From the IMG/VR virus record IMGVR_UViG_3300031963_012915, positions 1-64,000 of that record: 64,000 nucleotides of DNA; one strand, given 5' to 3'. The translations under genes were made by a program, and so were the position numbers. The stretch comes from a virus. Under the pieces are notes generated by a model that was not told the DNA's origin, did not search any database, and saw only the letters and a program-made list of their open reading frames with translations. Numbering within the stretch: the stretch's first letter is position 1; each line of letters opens with the position of its first letter. Positions 51,800 through 60,215 of this stretch are shown in pieces.

Positions 51800-53809
51800 A
51801 TGAATGATCTACTTGATGACGATGACAAAATGATGAGTAAGAAGAAACAATCTTCTGACAGCCCAACACCAGTGTTGGATAATTTCAGTAGGGATCTTAT
51901 CAAATTAGCCGAACAAGGTAAATTGGATCCCGTTATCGGCCGAGATAAAGAAATCATGAGGATTGCTCAAATTCTTTCGAGAAGAAAAAAGAACAATCCA
52001 ATTATCATCGGAGAACCTGGTTGTGGTAAGACCGCAATCGTTGAGGGTTTGGCTATGAAGATTTATAACGGTGAGTGTCCAAAAAATTTGATGGATAAAA
52101 GGATTGTGAATCTCGATATCAACTCAATTGTTGCCGGTACAAAATACCGTGGTCAGTTCGAAGAAAGGTTGAAAGTGATCATCGAAGAATTACAGGCTAA
52201 CCCAAATGTGGTTGTGTTCATCGATGAAATTCACACAATGGTTGGAGCAGGAAATGCGTCAGGTTCATTGGATGCATCAAACATCTTCAAACCAGCATTA
52301 TCTCGTGGAGAGATTCAATGTATTGGTGCAACTACACTTGATGAATACCGTACCAACTTTGAAAAAGATGGAGCACTCGAGAGACGTTTCCAAAAAATTA
52401 TGGTTGAAGGTGCAACCAAGGAAGAAACACTCCTTATTCTCAAAAATTCCAAAGACAAGTATGAAGCTTACCATAAGGTAACTTATTCTGATTCTGTTTT
52501 GGAGGCTTGTGTGAAATTGGCCGATCGTTATATTACTGATCGTGAGTTTCCCGATAAAGCTTTCGATATCCTTGACGAGGTTGGTGCTCGTACACAACTC
52601 GAAACTAAAATTCCCGCAGCTATCGAAGAATTGAAACAAAAGGCTTCTGAGATCAAACAACTCAAAATGGATGTTGTTAAGAAACAGAACTACGAGCAAG
52701 CCGCAGAATTACGTGATAAAGAAAGGAAGATCATTGTAAAACTCGAAGACGCAAAGAAAAAGTTCGAAGAAGAAATGTCTCAATCAAAGAAGGAAATCTC
52801 TTTGGACTTGGTTTATGAAGTTGTTTCTACAATGACCAAAATTCCGGTATCCAAGATGTCTATCGATGACACCAAGGCTCTTGTTAATTTGGATTCAGTC
52901 CTCAAGGATAGAGTTATCGGTCAAGATGCTGCGGTTCTCAAGATTGTAAAATCTATTCGTAGAAATCGTTTGGGTATCAAAGATCCAAATCGTCCAATCG
53001 GTTCATTCATTTTCTTAGGATCAACAGGTGTAGGTAAAACTCACTTAGCAAAACAACTCGCAAAAGAAATTTTCGGTACTGAGGATTCTTTGATCAGAGT
53101 GGACATGAGTGAATATCAAGAAAAACATACTATCTCCAAATTAGTAGGTGCTCCTCCAGGCTATGTTGGTTACGATGAAGGTGGTCAACTTACAGAGCAA
53201 GTTAAAAACAAACCTTATTCTGTAATCCTATTCGATGAGGTAGAGAAAGCTCACAAAGATATATTCTCTGTCTTACTACAAATATTGGATGACGGTCATG
53301 TTACCGATAGTTTGGGTAGAAAAATCAACTTCAGAAATACGTTGATTATCATGACTTCTAACTTGGGTGTAAAAAAACTACAAGACTTCGGTACGGGTAT
53401 CGGATTCGGTTCGTCCAAGTATGGTTCTGATGAACAGAAAAAAGAAATCTTGATGAAAGAAATGAAAAATTTCTTCTCTCCCGAATTCTTGAACCGTGTT
53501 GATGACATCATTACATTCAATGCACTCAAAGAAGATGACATCAAGAAAATCAGTGAAATTGAAATCAAGAAGTTGATCTCACGTTTGAATGAAATGAACT
53601 ATAAGATCTCTTATGACCAAACACTCGTAGATTATATTTCTAATGTTGGGTATGATGAACTTTACGGAGCAAGACCACTCAAGAGAGCAATTCAGGACAA
53701 AGTGGAAGATCTTGTGTCAGAAGAAGTTTTGAAGGGAAATGTGAAAGAAGGGACATCTTACAAAGTGATTGTAGATGGTGAAGAAATAAAACTGAAGAAG
53801 GGTAAATAA
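51800..53809 (+). CDS. ClpC/ClpA-type AAA+ unfoldase lacking the N-domain
   Basis: 669 residues, two AAA+ modules. D1: Walker A GEPGCGKT (71-78), FIDEIH (140-145). A short UVR-type middle region (NYEQAAELRDKERKI, 297-311) instead of the long ClpB coiled coil. D2: GSTGVGKT (407-414), ILFDE (476-480), FLNR. GTGIGFG (531-537) occupies the ClpP-binding loop position (IGF), so the ring should be able to dock on host ClpP. The double Clp N-domain that binds adaptors is missing; instead there is a 30-residue acidic leader. Ends in a strong terminator. Confidence 0.88.
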   Translation: MNDLLDDDDKMMSKKKQSSDSPTPVLDNFSRDLIKLAEQGKLDPVIGRDKEIMRIAQILSRRKKNNPIIIGEPGCGKTAIVEGLAMKIYNGECPKNLMDKRIVNLDINSIVAGTKYRGQFEERLKVIIEELQANPNVVVFIDEIHTMVGAGNASGSLDASNIFKPALSRGEIQCIGATTLDEYRTNFEKDGALERRFQKIMVEGATKEETLLILKNSKDKYEAYHKVTYSDSVLEACVKLADRYITDREFPDKAFDILDEVGARTQLETKIPAAIEELKQKASEIKQLKMDVVKKQNYEQAAELRDKERKIIVKLEDAKKKFEEEMSQSKKEISLDLVYEVVSTMTKIPVSKMSIDDTKALVNLDSVLKDRVIGQDAAVLKIVKSIRRNRLGIKDPNRPIGSFIFLGSTGVGKTHLAKQLAKEIFGTEDSLIRVDMSEYQEKHTISKLVGAPPGYVGYDEGGQLTEQVKNKPYSVILFDEVEKAHKDIFSVLLQILDDGHVTDSLGRKINFRNTLIIMTSNLGVKKLQDFGTGIGFGSSKYGSDEQKKEILMKEMKNFFSPEFLNRVDDIITFNALKEDDIKKISEIEIKKLISRLNEMNYKISYDQTLVDYISNVGYDELYGARPLKRAIQDKVEDLVSEEVLKGNVKEGTSYKVIVDGEEIKLKKGK

Positions 53810-53810
53810 A

Positions 53811-53839
53811 AAAAAGGGGGTTGAAAAACCCCCTTTTTT
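53811..53839. terminator. Bidirectional rho-independent terminator
   Basis: Stem AAAAAGGGGG/CCCCCTTTTT with an 8-base loop, between convergent clp and peptidase genes. Confidence 0.88.
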
Positions 53840-53840
53840 A

Positions 53841-54680
53841 TTAATCCCATAATCTATTAAAAGATTTCTGTGGTACGTTCTGTTTGTAATGTAACTTATA
53901 TCCTAAATTCTCAATCATTTTTCTACCCATATTAATTCCATTGTAAACGTCTTCAACAACTACATATTCATTTTTGGTGTGGTAGTTGTAGTACCCAATA
54001 GAAAAGTTAATACAAGAAAAATCAAATTTAGACCTCAACGCCCAAACATCAGTATAAGGGTGAGTCATATAATCCATGTCTTCCATAACCATCCCCTCAG
54101 ATAATACCTTATCACAAACTTCGAAGAATTCTGAGTCTCTGTCGAACAGAACTTGTCCGAAACATCTTTCGGTAATCATCCAATTTTCGGGAGCATCAAA
54201 CTGAATAACATACCCCACATTTTCAAAAAATTTTGTGTTGGCTTTCTGTGATCCATGACAACCAGTTTCCTCTGAAACGAAGAAGGCTGCTTTCAGAAAT
54301 GGAAGTTCTTTCAATAAAGTCAGACAAGCAAAAACGCCAGCTTTATCATCACCACCAATACCTGTTGGTTGACCTTGGTCATTGTAGGCCTTCAATGCGA
54401 GTTTGATTTCTCCTTGTGCGTTTGGTAGTTGTTCTTCAACCACATTGATGATGTCTATGTTATGTACAGTATCTGTGTGTGCAACTACACACGGATAGTA
54501 AAATCCTTCATTTATTTCACCTGTTTTTTTTGTGACGTAAACGTTGTAATTTTGATCTACTTCGTAATCCAAACCTTCTTTATTACACCAATTGATAAGA
54601 TATTTTACCATCTCACCTTCTTGGTAAGTCTTGGTTGGAACACTCAAAACAGATTTTAGAAATTCTAATTCTTGATTCAT
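53841..54680 (-). CDS. M20-family metallopeptidase (peptidase T/aminopeptidase-like)
   Basis: 279 residues. AHTDTV (His68, Asp70), IGGDDKAG (Asp111), SEETGCHG (Glu137 and Glu138), FDAPE (Asp162) and YYNYHTKNE (His234) give a complete set of di-zinc ligands and catalytic acids for an M20-type exopeptidase. It is shorter than typical members (about 370-420) because the dimerisation domain is reduced. Cytoplasmic, no signal peptide. Possibly recycles peptides from host protein. It has its own host-type promoter. Confidence 0.8.
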   Translation of the reverse strand: MNQELEFLKSVLSVPTKTYQEGEMVKYLINWCNKEGLDYEVDQNYNVYVTKKTGEINEGFYYPCVVAHTDTVHNIDIINVVEEQLPNAQGEIKLALKAYNDQGQPTGIGGDDKAGVFACLTLLKELPFLKAAFFVSEETGCHGSQKANTKFFENVGYVIQFDAPENWMITERCFGQVLFDRDSEFFEVCDKVLSEGMVMEDMDYMTHPYTDVWALRSKFDFSCINFSIGYYNYHTKNEYVVVEDVYNGINMGRKMIENLGYKLHYKQNVPQKSFNRLWD

Positions 54681-54696
54681 TAATAAAAATTTACTA

Positions 54697-54728
54697 CAAA
54701 AGTAAGTAAACTTTTACACATCACCAAA
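54697..54728 (-). promoter_or_regulatory. Bacteroidota-type host promoter of the peptidase gene
   Basis: On the coding strand TTTG (54728-54725), 20 bp, TACTTTTG (54704-54697): full consensus match. The -33 box lies inside the 3' end of the upstream gene; predicted leader is about 10 nt. Confidence 0.65.
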
Positions 54729-55754
54729 CGGACCAGCAAATAATTCAGGTTGGTATAATAATTTATAAAAATTTTCTTCTGAGACTTTTCTGGATATTGA
54801 TTTTAGGTCTTTACGTAGGATTACCTCAACTTTCATTTCATCTTTATCGAAATCTTTAATCATGAAAGTGACACCCTTCAATTTGGGTAAATCATACATG
54901 ACCATTGGTTTGAATTTTTTTGTGATTCTGTTATAAAACTCTATAAATTTTGGAAGATTTTCATCTTCTTCAATGTTGTCTTTAATCTTATCAAGTTGCC
55001 AAGCGACATCTCGATTGAAGGATTCTTTGTCGAAGTCACTGTTATATCCCCACTCATAACTTTGTTCGGACCAATTCCAACCTTGATCTTCTCCTTTGTA
55101 TAACTCTTTAAATAGATCCTTGAAACTCAACCACACTAATCCCGTTTTCAAGTATAACATTATCAATTCACCTACATTGATACTCACTGTGTCCCACTTT
55201 CTTGCAACTGTGAATTCATTTTTTTTGAGTTCTTCAGTAAGTTCTTCGTCGATAATTTCCATCGCCTTTTGAGTCGCCGCATGTTCAAACTCAGAATGAT
55301 AATCATCTAAAATCCTATTAGTCTGTTTTGGATAAACTTTCAAAAGAATCTCCGCTGCCCTTTTGTTTGTGTTTTCTTCCGGTAGATCCGAGTAATCATA
55401 ATTTGGATCCAAAACTTTCAAAATAAAATTCATTGTTTCCAAATTTTCTTCGTTCAATTCATAAAAAACAATATATCCTTGTTCGAAGTCTTCGAATACA
55501 CGAGATTCATCTGTGAATCCCCAATTTGAATGAGGTGAGTAAACATGATTCACAAAGAAAACGTCGTCCTGAGAAACACCTAAAGCTTCGAGTAGTTCTT
55601 CGTCGTTTTTGAACTCGAATTGAATTTTTGTTAACCCCTTTACCGGATTTTCAACAACCCTATGTATCGATGGTTCGGTCCTTTCAATATCATACCTATC
55701 CGCTTGTCCCCTTACGTATTTTCTTAATATTTGAAATAATTCACTCGATGCCAA
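54714..55754 (-). CDS. Hypothetical phage protein
   Basis: 346 residues, starting at a TTG (55754), since no ATG fits and a late motif lies 14 bp upstream. Acidic, rich in Glu, Asp, Tyr and Trp; N-terminus SELFQILRKYVRGQADRYDIE is helical, then IQFEFKNDEELLEALGVS. Not recognised. Stand-alone unit between the peptidase and tmRNA genes. Confidence 0.6.
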   Translation of the reverse strand: MASSELFQILRKYVRGQADRYDIERTEPSIHRVVENPVKGLTKIQFEFKNDEELLEALGVSQDDVFFVNHVYSPHSNWGFTDESRVFEDFEQGYIVFYELNEENLETMNFILKVLDPNYDYSDLPEENTNKRAAEILLKVYPKQTNRILDDYHSEFEHAATQKAMEIIDEELTEELKKNEFTVARKWDTVSINVGELIMLYLKTGLVWLSFKDLFKELYKGEDQGWNWSEQSYEWGYNSDFDKESFNRDVAWQLDKIKDNIEEDENLPKFIEFYNRITKKFKPMVMYDLPKLKGVTFMIKDFDKDEMKVEVILRKDLKSISRKVSEENFYKLLYQPELFAGPFGDV

Positions 55755-55768
55755 AACAATGATTTTAA

Positions 55769-55776
55769 TATAAATA
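55769..55776 (-). promoter_or_regulatory. Late-promoter-like motif TATTTATA
   Basis: Coding-orientation octamer 14 bp before the TTG start at 55754. Confidence 0.55.
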
Positions 55777-55785
55777 TAAAATTCG

Positions 55786-55817
55786 TTTGGATTAGAAACT
55801 ATTTATTCTTACCTTTG
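55786..55817 (+). promoter_or_regulatory. Bacteroidota-type host promoter of tmRNA
   Basis: TTTG (55786-55789), 20 bp, TACCTTTG (55810-55817); transcription would start about 15 bp before the mature tmRNA 5' end. Confidence 0.7.
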
Positions 55818-55837
55818 AAAAAGTTATTTGAAATCAT

Positions 55838-56232
55838 GGGGATGTCACGGCATTGATTGGCATGTGATATTATAGATGGCACGTAGGAGCTGAATTAACT
55901 CCTTAAAAACTGATTTGAAACACAAACGGCGAAACTTTCGCAAAACTTTCTGCTATCGGTCTTATCCGTGAAGAAAGCGTTGTTGCTGCGTAATCGTAGA
56001 GAACAACATATCGGGTCGATTAGGACGTTAACCTAGGAACAGAAGTCCAATATACGGGTGACAGGTCAGAGCTCGTTTAAAATAATTCTGAGACCAGGTT
56101 GTTTGTAGGTTGGTTTCCCACATATATCTAACCTAATATTTCGTAACGTTGAGAAACAACGTTGTACTAAACGTGTAGTCATTTATAGTGTTCGTGAACA
56201 AGACACGGGTTCGACTCCCGTCATCTCCACCA
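55838..56232 (+). ncRNA. ssrA: tmRNA (ssrA), trans-translation RNA
   Basis: 395 nt. The 5' GGGGATG (55838-55844) pairs with CATCTCC (56222-56228), followed by encoded ACCA; ACGGG/CCCGT with a 7-base TTCGACT loop forms the T arm, so the tRNA-like ends are intact. Inside, an open frame ends at TAA (55991-55993) and its peptide finishes ESVVAA, the AA-COOH end expected for a proteolysis tag. Read back to an ACA or AAC resume codon near 55922-55927 the tag would be about 22-23 residues, long for tmRNA. Rescues stalled ribosomes and tags the chain for Clp-type proteases. Rare in phages. Confidence 0.88.
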
Positions 56233-56429
56233 GACAGGTGAAGACTGAGGTGGAACCCCTCGGTATATGAATCCCAAAGACGCCGTCTTGATTCGCGGTA
56301 TCAGAGCGGTGAGGGTAGTGTTTACTATAAGTCAGGAGTAATTAACCAACGACGAAAATGTAACCACCAATGTAGGAATATGTTGGTCATGATGTGTAAA
56401 AGGTCACGAAAAGCCTGTTTTTTTTTACC
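56233..56429. other. Intergenic region with hairpins, possible RNA of unknown type
   Basis: 197 bp between tmRNA and tRNA-Glu without a credible gene. It contains short stems (GAGG/CCTC near 56254-56270, AGAC/GTCT near 56278-56290) and ends in a run of nine T after a weak AAGG/CCT stem (56410-56426), perhaps the tmRNA precursor end or a separate RNA. No RNase P, 6S or intron signature was recognised. Confidence 0.35.
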
Positions 56430-56503
56430 GCTCCGTTAGACCAGTGGCTCAAGTCGTCTCCCTTTCACGGAGAAAATCAGGGGTTCGAATCCCCTACGGA
56501 GTA
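56430..56503 (+). tRNA. tRNA-Glu (anticodon TTC)
   Basis: 74 nt with all arms: acceptor GCTCCGT (56430-56436) with ACGGAGT (56496-56502, one G-U), anticodon stem TCTCC/GGAGA with loop CTTTCAC and anticodon TTC, T arm AGGGG/CCCCT with loop TTCGAAT. The 3' CCA is not encoded and must be added. Follows tmRNA and may share its transcript. Confidence 0.92.
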
Positions 56504-56519
56504 CAAACGATCCTGAACT

Positions 56520-56702
56520 ATGAAAGAAATATTAAAATTAGCATCCGTATGCATCTACGTAGATAAGGACTACGTGTATCCATGTGACGAAAAAGGGAAT
56601 CCCGATTTCGACAACAAAAAAAGTTATAATGATCTGAGTCCTGAGTGGTTTCAGAATCTCTCGAACGAAGACAAAAATCTTATTAATTCTTTAAAAAATT
56701 AA
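56520..56702 (+). CDS. Hypothetical small protein
   Basis: 60 residues, acidic, Asp/Asn-rich (YVDKDYVYPCDEKGNPDF), not recognised. Starts 16 bp after tRNA-Glu and has no promoter motif of its own, so it may be read from the tmRNA/tRNA transcript. Real coding status is uncertain because of the short length. Confidence 0.5.
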   Translation: MKEILKLASVCIYVDKDYVYPCDEKGNPDFDNKKSYNDLSPEWFQNLSNEDKNLINSLKN

Positions 56703-56753
56703 TTACTGAAAATCAGTTGGATATCTCCGTGTTTACATTTTCTTAACATGAAG

Positions 56754-56785
56754 TTTGACAACTTGGAAACTGTGCCCTATACTTA
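56754..56785 (+). promoter_or_regulatory. Promoter upstream of the TonB-dependent receptor gene
   Basis: TTTGACA (56754-56760), 17 bp, TATACT (56778-56783), a near-perfect sigma70-type promoter; read as Bacteroidota consensus it is TTTG, 20 bp, TATACTTA. The same layout occurs before the DoxX gene at 60245. Transcripts would meet the hairpin at 56859 before the receptor gene. Confidence 0.6.
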
Positions 56786-56858
56786 TTGAAACAAGGATAA
56801 TCCTTAAAAACAATTTTGTGGAACTTAATTATTACCGAAAAACACATAGAAATTAAAC

Positions 56859-56890
56859 AAATCCCGTTGACGTAACAGTCGCGGGATTTT
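56859..56890 (+). terminator. Terminator or attenuator in the receptor leader
   Basis: AAATCCCG (56859-56866) pairs with CGGGATTT (56882-56889), followed by a T-run. It lies between the promoter at 56754 and the receptor ATG at 56921, so it either ends a roughly 95-nt small RNA or works as an attenuator. Confidence 0.7.
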
Positions 56891-56891
56891 T

Positions 56892-56899
56892 TATTTATA
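56892..56899 (+). promoter_or_regulatory. Late-promoter-like motif TATTTATA before the receptor gene
   Basis: Exact octamer directly after the terminator, 21 bp before the ATG at 56921; could give late expression independent of the upstream promoter. The T-run of the terminator makes a chance match easier. Confidence 0.4.
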
Positions 56900-56920
56900 A
56901 ACCAATAAACAGAAAGCAAA

Positions 56921-59900
56921 ATGAAAAAAGCAATCTTGATGTCCCTTTTATCCTTTATGGTGGCATTGACATCTTTCGGGCAGATTACAACTTCTACCCT
57001 GTCAGGTGTTGTGAAAAATGAAAAAGGAGAAACTTTAGCAGGTGCCACTGTACACGCAGTACACCAACCTTCAGGTTCTGAGTATCGAACAAGCTCAACA
57101 AAATCTGGTTTGTATACCATTCCAGCAGTTCGTGTAGGTGGACCTTACATTATCCACGTTAGTTACGTTGGTTACAAAATGGCTGAGATCACAGACATTC
57201 AGACATTGTTGGGCTCGACAAGTAATGTGGACGTAGTTCTACTTTCCGACTCTAAACAACTCAGTGAGGTTACAGTCGTGGGAACAAAGAGTAACGTTTT
57301 TTCGAAAGACAAAACCGGAGCTGCTCAACAATTCGGACGTAGAGAACTTACTTCTATTCCGATCGCGGGAGCAAGAACTATCGATGGTATCACAAAGTAC
57401 AACCCATTCGGTAACGGAAACTCTTTTGGAGCTCAAGACTCACGTTTAAACAACTTCACTATTGACGGATCACAGTTCAACAACAACTTTGGTTTGGGTT
57501 CTTCAGCTCAAGCGGGTGGTAGAACTGGTGCTTCAGCAATATCATTGGATGCAATTGACCAACTTCAGGTTAACGTGGCACCTTTCGATATTCGTCAAAG
57601 TGGTTTCGTTGGTGCAGGTATCAATGCTGTTACTCGTTCAGGTACGAATGAGGTTGAAGGAAGTGTGTATCAAACACAGAGAAACAACTCATCTACTTAT
57701 GTTGGTAACAATGCAAGGGGTACGACAGTAACTGCGGCTAAATTTGATGAAAAGGTACAAGGTTTCAGATTAGGTGCTCCAATTATCAAAAACAAATTAT
57801 TCATTTTTGGTAACTATGAGAGTATCGTAAGAACTGAACCAGGTACGACTTGGATTTCAGAAGGATCTCCTTTAACAGGTACACAAATCAGTAGAGTTAA
57901 ATTTGCTGACATGCAAAGACTATCAAACTTTATGAAAGATAGTTTGGGTTATGTCACAGGTCCTTGGGAAGGGTATTCTAACACTAACGATTCAAGAAAA
58001 TTCTTGATTCGTGTGGATTGGAACATCAACAAGAATAACAAGTTAACCGCTCGTTATGTGAATCACAATTCTTCTGCTGAGATTAACATTTCAAACTCTC
58101 AGTCAGCGGGAGCAGGAAACAGAACTACTCAGTTCAACGCAATGAGTTTCAAAAATAGTGGTTACATTATTCAGGACAATACTCGTTCTGCGGTTTTGGA
58201 ACTTAACTCTAAAATCTCTAACACACTTCACAATAACTTAATCGTTTCTTACGATAAGCAAATTGAGGATAGAGCATATTTGAGTCAAATGTTCCCAACT
58301 ATTGATATCAGAGAAGGTTCCGCAACTTACACTTCAGTAGGTTTCGACCCTTTCACACCTGGTAACAAATTGAACTATTGGACGTTCAACGTAACAAATA
58401 ACTTGACAAAGTATTTGAACAAACATACTTTGGTTGGTGGTTTCAACTATCAAAGTTATCAATCAAATAACCTATTCTTCCCAGCTTCTAACGGAGTTTA
58501 CATCTTCAACAGTCTGAACGACTTCTATACCGCAGCAAGACAATCAATTGCTAACGGTGGTAGACCTTCAACATTCGCACCAGCAAGATTCCAATTACGT
58601 TATTCGGCACTACCTGGAGCGGTAGAACCAATGCAGGTTTTGGAAGCTAATCGTTTGGATCTTTACGTTCAAGATGAATTCAACGCAACCAAAGAACTGA
58701 AGTTGACTTTTGGTATCAGAGCAAATGTTATTGATTTAGGTAACACAGCTTTAGAAAATAAAGCGGTGTCTTCAATGATCTTCGCAAATGGTGAAGGATT
58801 CAATACAAGTGTTCTTCCAAAAACACAGTTCTTAATAGAACCTCGTTTCGGATTCAACTACGACCTCAAAGGTCAGAAAAAAACACAAATCCGTGGTGGT
58901 ACAGGTGTATTCACAGGTAGACCACCATACGTGTTCCTTTCTAACCAAGTTGGTAACAACGGTGTGTTAACAGGATTTATCGATGTATCAGGAGCGGCAG
59001 CGGCACAATATGGTTTCACTGCAAATCCTAATCAATACTTCATCCCATCAACACCAACTTTACCTTCTACGTTTGATTTAGCATTCACTAATCAGAATTA
59101 TAAATTTCCACAAGTTTGGAAAAACAACATCGCTATTGATCAGAAACTACCTTGGCTTGGTTTAATTTTGAGTGCTGAATTACTCTACAACAAAACCATC
59201 AATGCGGTTCATTATTACAACGCTAACTTAGATAAACCAGTTGGTAAGTTAGGTGGTGTTGATACTAGAGACCTTTTCGCAGGAAATGATAATGGTGTAA
59301 GAGTAAATGATAACGTATCAATGGCAGCAGTTCTAACAAACAGAAATGGTGCTTACAATCGTTCAGCAACATTCAAATTAGAAAAACCTGTATCAAAAGG
59401 TCTTTGGGGTTATGTAGCTTACACAAACGCTATGGCTGAAGATTTCATGAGTGCGGGTTCAATCGCGAGTGGTAGCTGGCAGTCAGCAGTATCTGTAAAC
59501 GGTAACAATAACTTAGGACTATCAATTTCTGACTTTGTTGTTAGAAATAGAATCGTAGGTTTGTTAGGTTACAGAATTGACTACGGTAAAAAATATGGTG
59601 GAGCAACAACAATCACTCTTGGTTATGTTGGTTCACAGAACAATCCATTCTCTTACATTGTAGCTGGTGATTTGAACGGTGACAGAGTAAATAACAATGA
59701 TTTGGTATTTGTACCAAACAAAGGATCTGACATTCGTTTTGCACCACTTACAGTAGGAACAAGAGTTTACACTGAAGCTGAACAACAAGCAGCATTTGAA
59801 GCTTTCATATCTCAAGATCCATATCTATCAACAAGAAGAGGACAGTACGCTGAAAGAAACGCACTTGATCTTCCTTTCTTACATAGATTCGATCTTTCAA

Positions 59901-60196
59901 TAGCTCAGGATGTATTTGTTAAAATCGGTGGAAAAAGAAATTCTTTCCAAATCAGAGCTGACATTCTAAACTTCGGAAACATGGTAAACAACAAATGGGG
60001 TGTATCTCAAAGAGCTACAAACCCTCAGTTGTTAAACTTCGTTAGCAGAGATGCTAGTAACATTCCAACGTATAGATTGGCAACTCAAAGAGATGCAAGC
60101 GGTACTTACTTGATCAAAGACACATATCAATTCAATTCATCAGTATTTGATGTATGGTCTGCACAGTTAGGTATCAGATATACTTTTGGTAAGTAA
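56921..60196 (+). CDS. TonB-dependent outer-membrane receptor (Oar/SusC-like), full length
   Basis: 1091 residues. Signal peptide MKKAILMSLLSFMVALTSFG (1-20). Residues 26-110: carboxypeptidase-regulatory-like beta domain (LSGVVKNEKGETLAGATVHA). Residues 125-240: plug domain (SIPIAGARTIDGITKYNPFG, LNNFTIDG, SLDAIDQLQVNVAPFD, then GAGINAVTRSGTNEV). The rest is a beta barrel with alternating aromatic strands, ending in the C-terminal strand SAQLGIRYTFGK. This is the architecture of cellular Bacteroidota receptors that import large ligands using TonB; no frameshift or truncation is seen. Phage genes lie on both sides. It may alter uptake, hide a receptor, or block superinfection; or it is recent host DNA. 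Confidence 0.9.
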   Translation: MKKAILMSLLSFMVALTSFGQITTSTLSGVVKNEKGETLAGATVHAVHQPSGSEYRTSSTKSGLYTIPAVRVGGPYIIHVSYVGYKMAEITDIQTLLGSTSNVDVVLLSDSKQLSEVTVVGTKSNVFSKDKTGAAQQFGRRELTSIPIAGARTIDGITKYNPFGNGNSFGAQDSRLNNFTIDGSQFNNNFGLGSSAQAGGRTGASAISLDAIDQLQVNVAPFDIRQSGFVGAGINAVTRSGTNEVEGSVYQTQRNNSSTYVGNNARGTTVTAAKFDEKVQGFRLGAPIIKNKLFIFGNYESIVRTEPGTTWISEGSPLTGTQISRVKFADMQRLSNFMKDSLGYVTGPWEGYSNTNDSRKFLIRVDWNINKNNKLTARYVNHNSSAEINISNSQSAGAGNRTTQFNAMSFKNSGYIIQDNTRSAVLELNSKISNTLHNNLIVSYDKQIEDRAYLSQMFPTIDIREGSATYTSVGFDPFTPGNKLNYWTFNVTNNLTKYLNKHTLVGGFNYQSYQSNNLFFPASNGVYIFNSLNDFYTAARQSIANGGRPSTFAPARFQLRYSALPGAVEPMQVLEANRLDLYVQDEFNATKELKLTFGIRANVIDLGNTALENKAVSSMIFANGEGFNTSVLPKTQFLIEPRFGFNYDLKGQKKTQIRGGTGVFTGRPPYVFLSNQVGNNGVLTGFIDVSGAAAAQYGFTANPNQYFIPSTPTLPSTFDLAFTNQNYKFPQVWKNNIAIDQKLPWLGLILSAELLYNKTINAVHYYNANLDKPVGKLGGVDTRDLFAGNDNGVRVNDNVSMAAVLTNRNGAYNRSATFKLEKPVSKGLWGYVAYTNAMAEDFMSAGSIASGSWQSAVSVNGNNNLGLSISDFVVRNRIVGLLGYRIDYGKKYGGATTITLGYVGSQNNPFSYIVAGDLNGDRVNNNDLVFVPNKGSDIRFAPLTVGTRVYTEAEQQAAFEAFISQDPYLSTRRGQYAERNALDLPFLHRFDLSIAQDVFVKIGGKRNSFQIRADILNFGNMVNNKWGVSQRATNPQLLNFVSRDASNIPTYRLATQRDASGTYLIKDTYQFNSSVFDVWSAQLGIRYTFGK

Positions 60197-60215
60197 TCTA
60201 AACATCATAGAATAT

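Noticed and set aside
51800-53809. ClpB disaggregase
   Set aside because: The long coiled-coil middle domain is missing, a UVR-type segment is present and the IGF loop is at the ClpP-docking position.
56233-56429. RNase P RNA, 6S RNA or group I intron
   Set aside because: None of the conserved core segments of these RNAs could be found.
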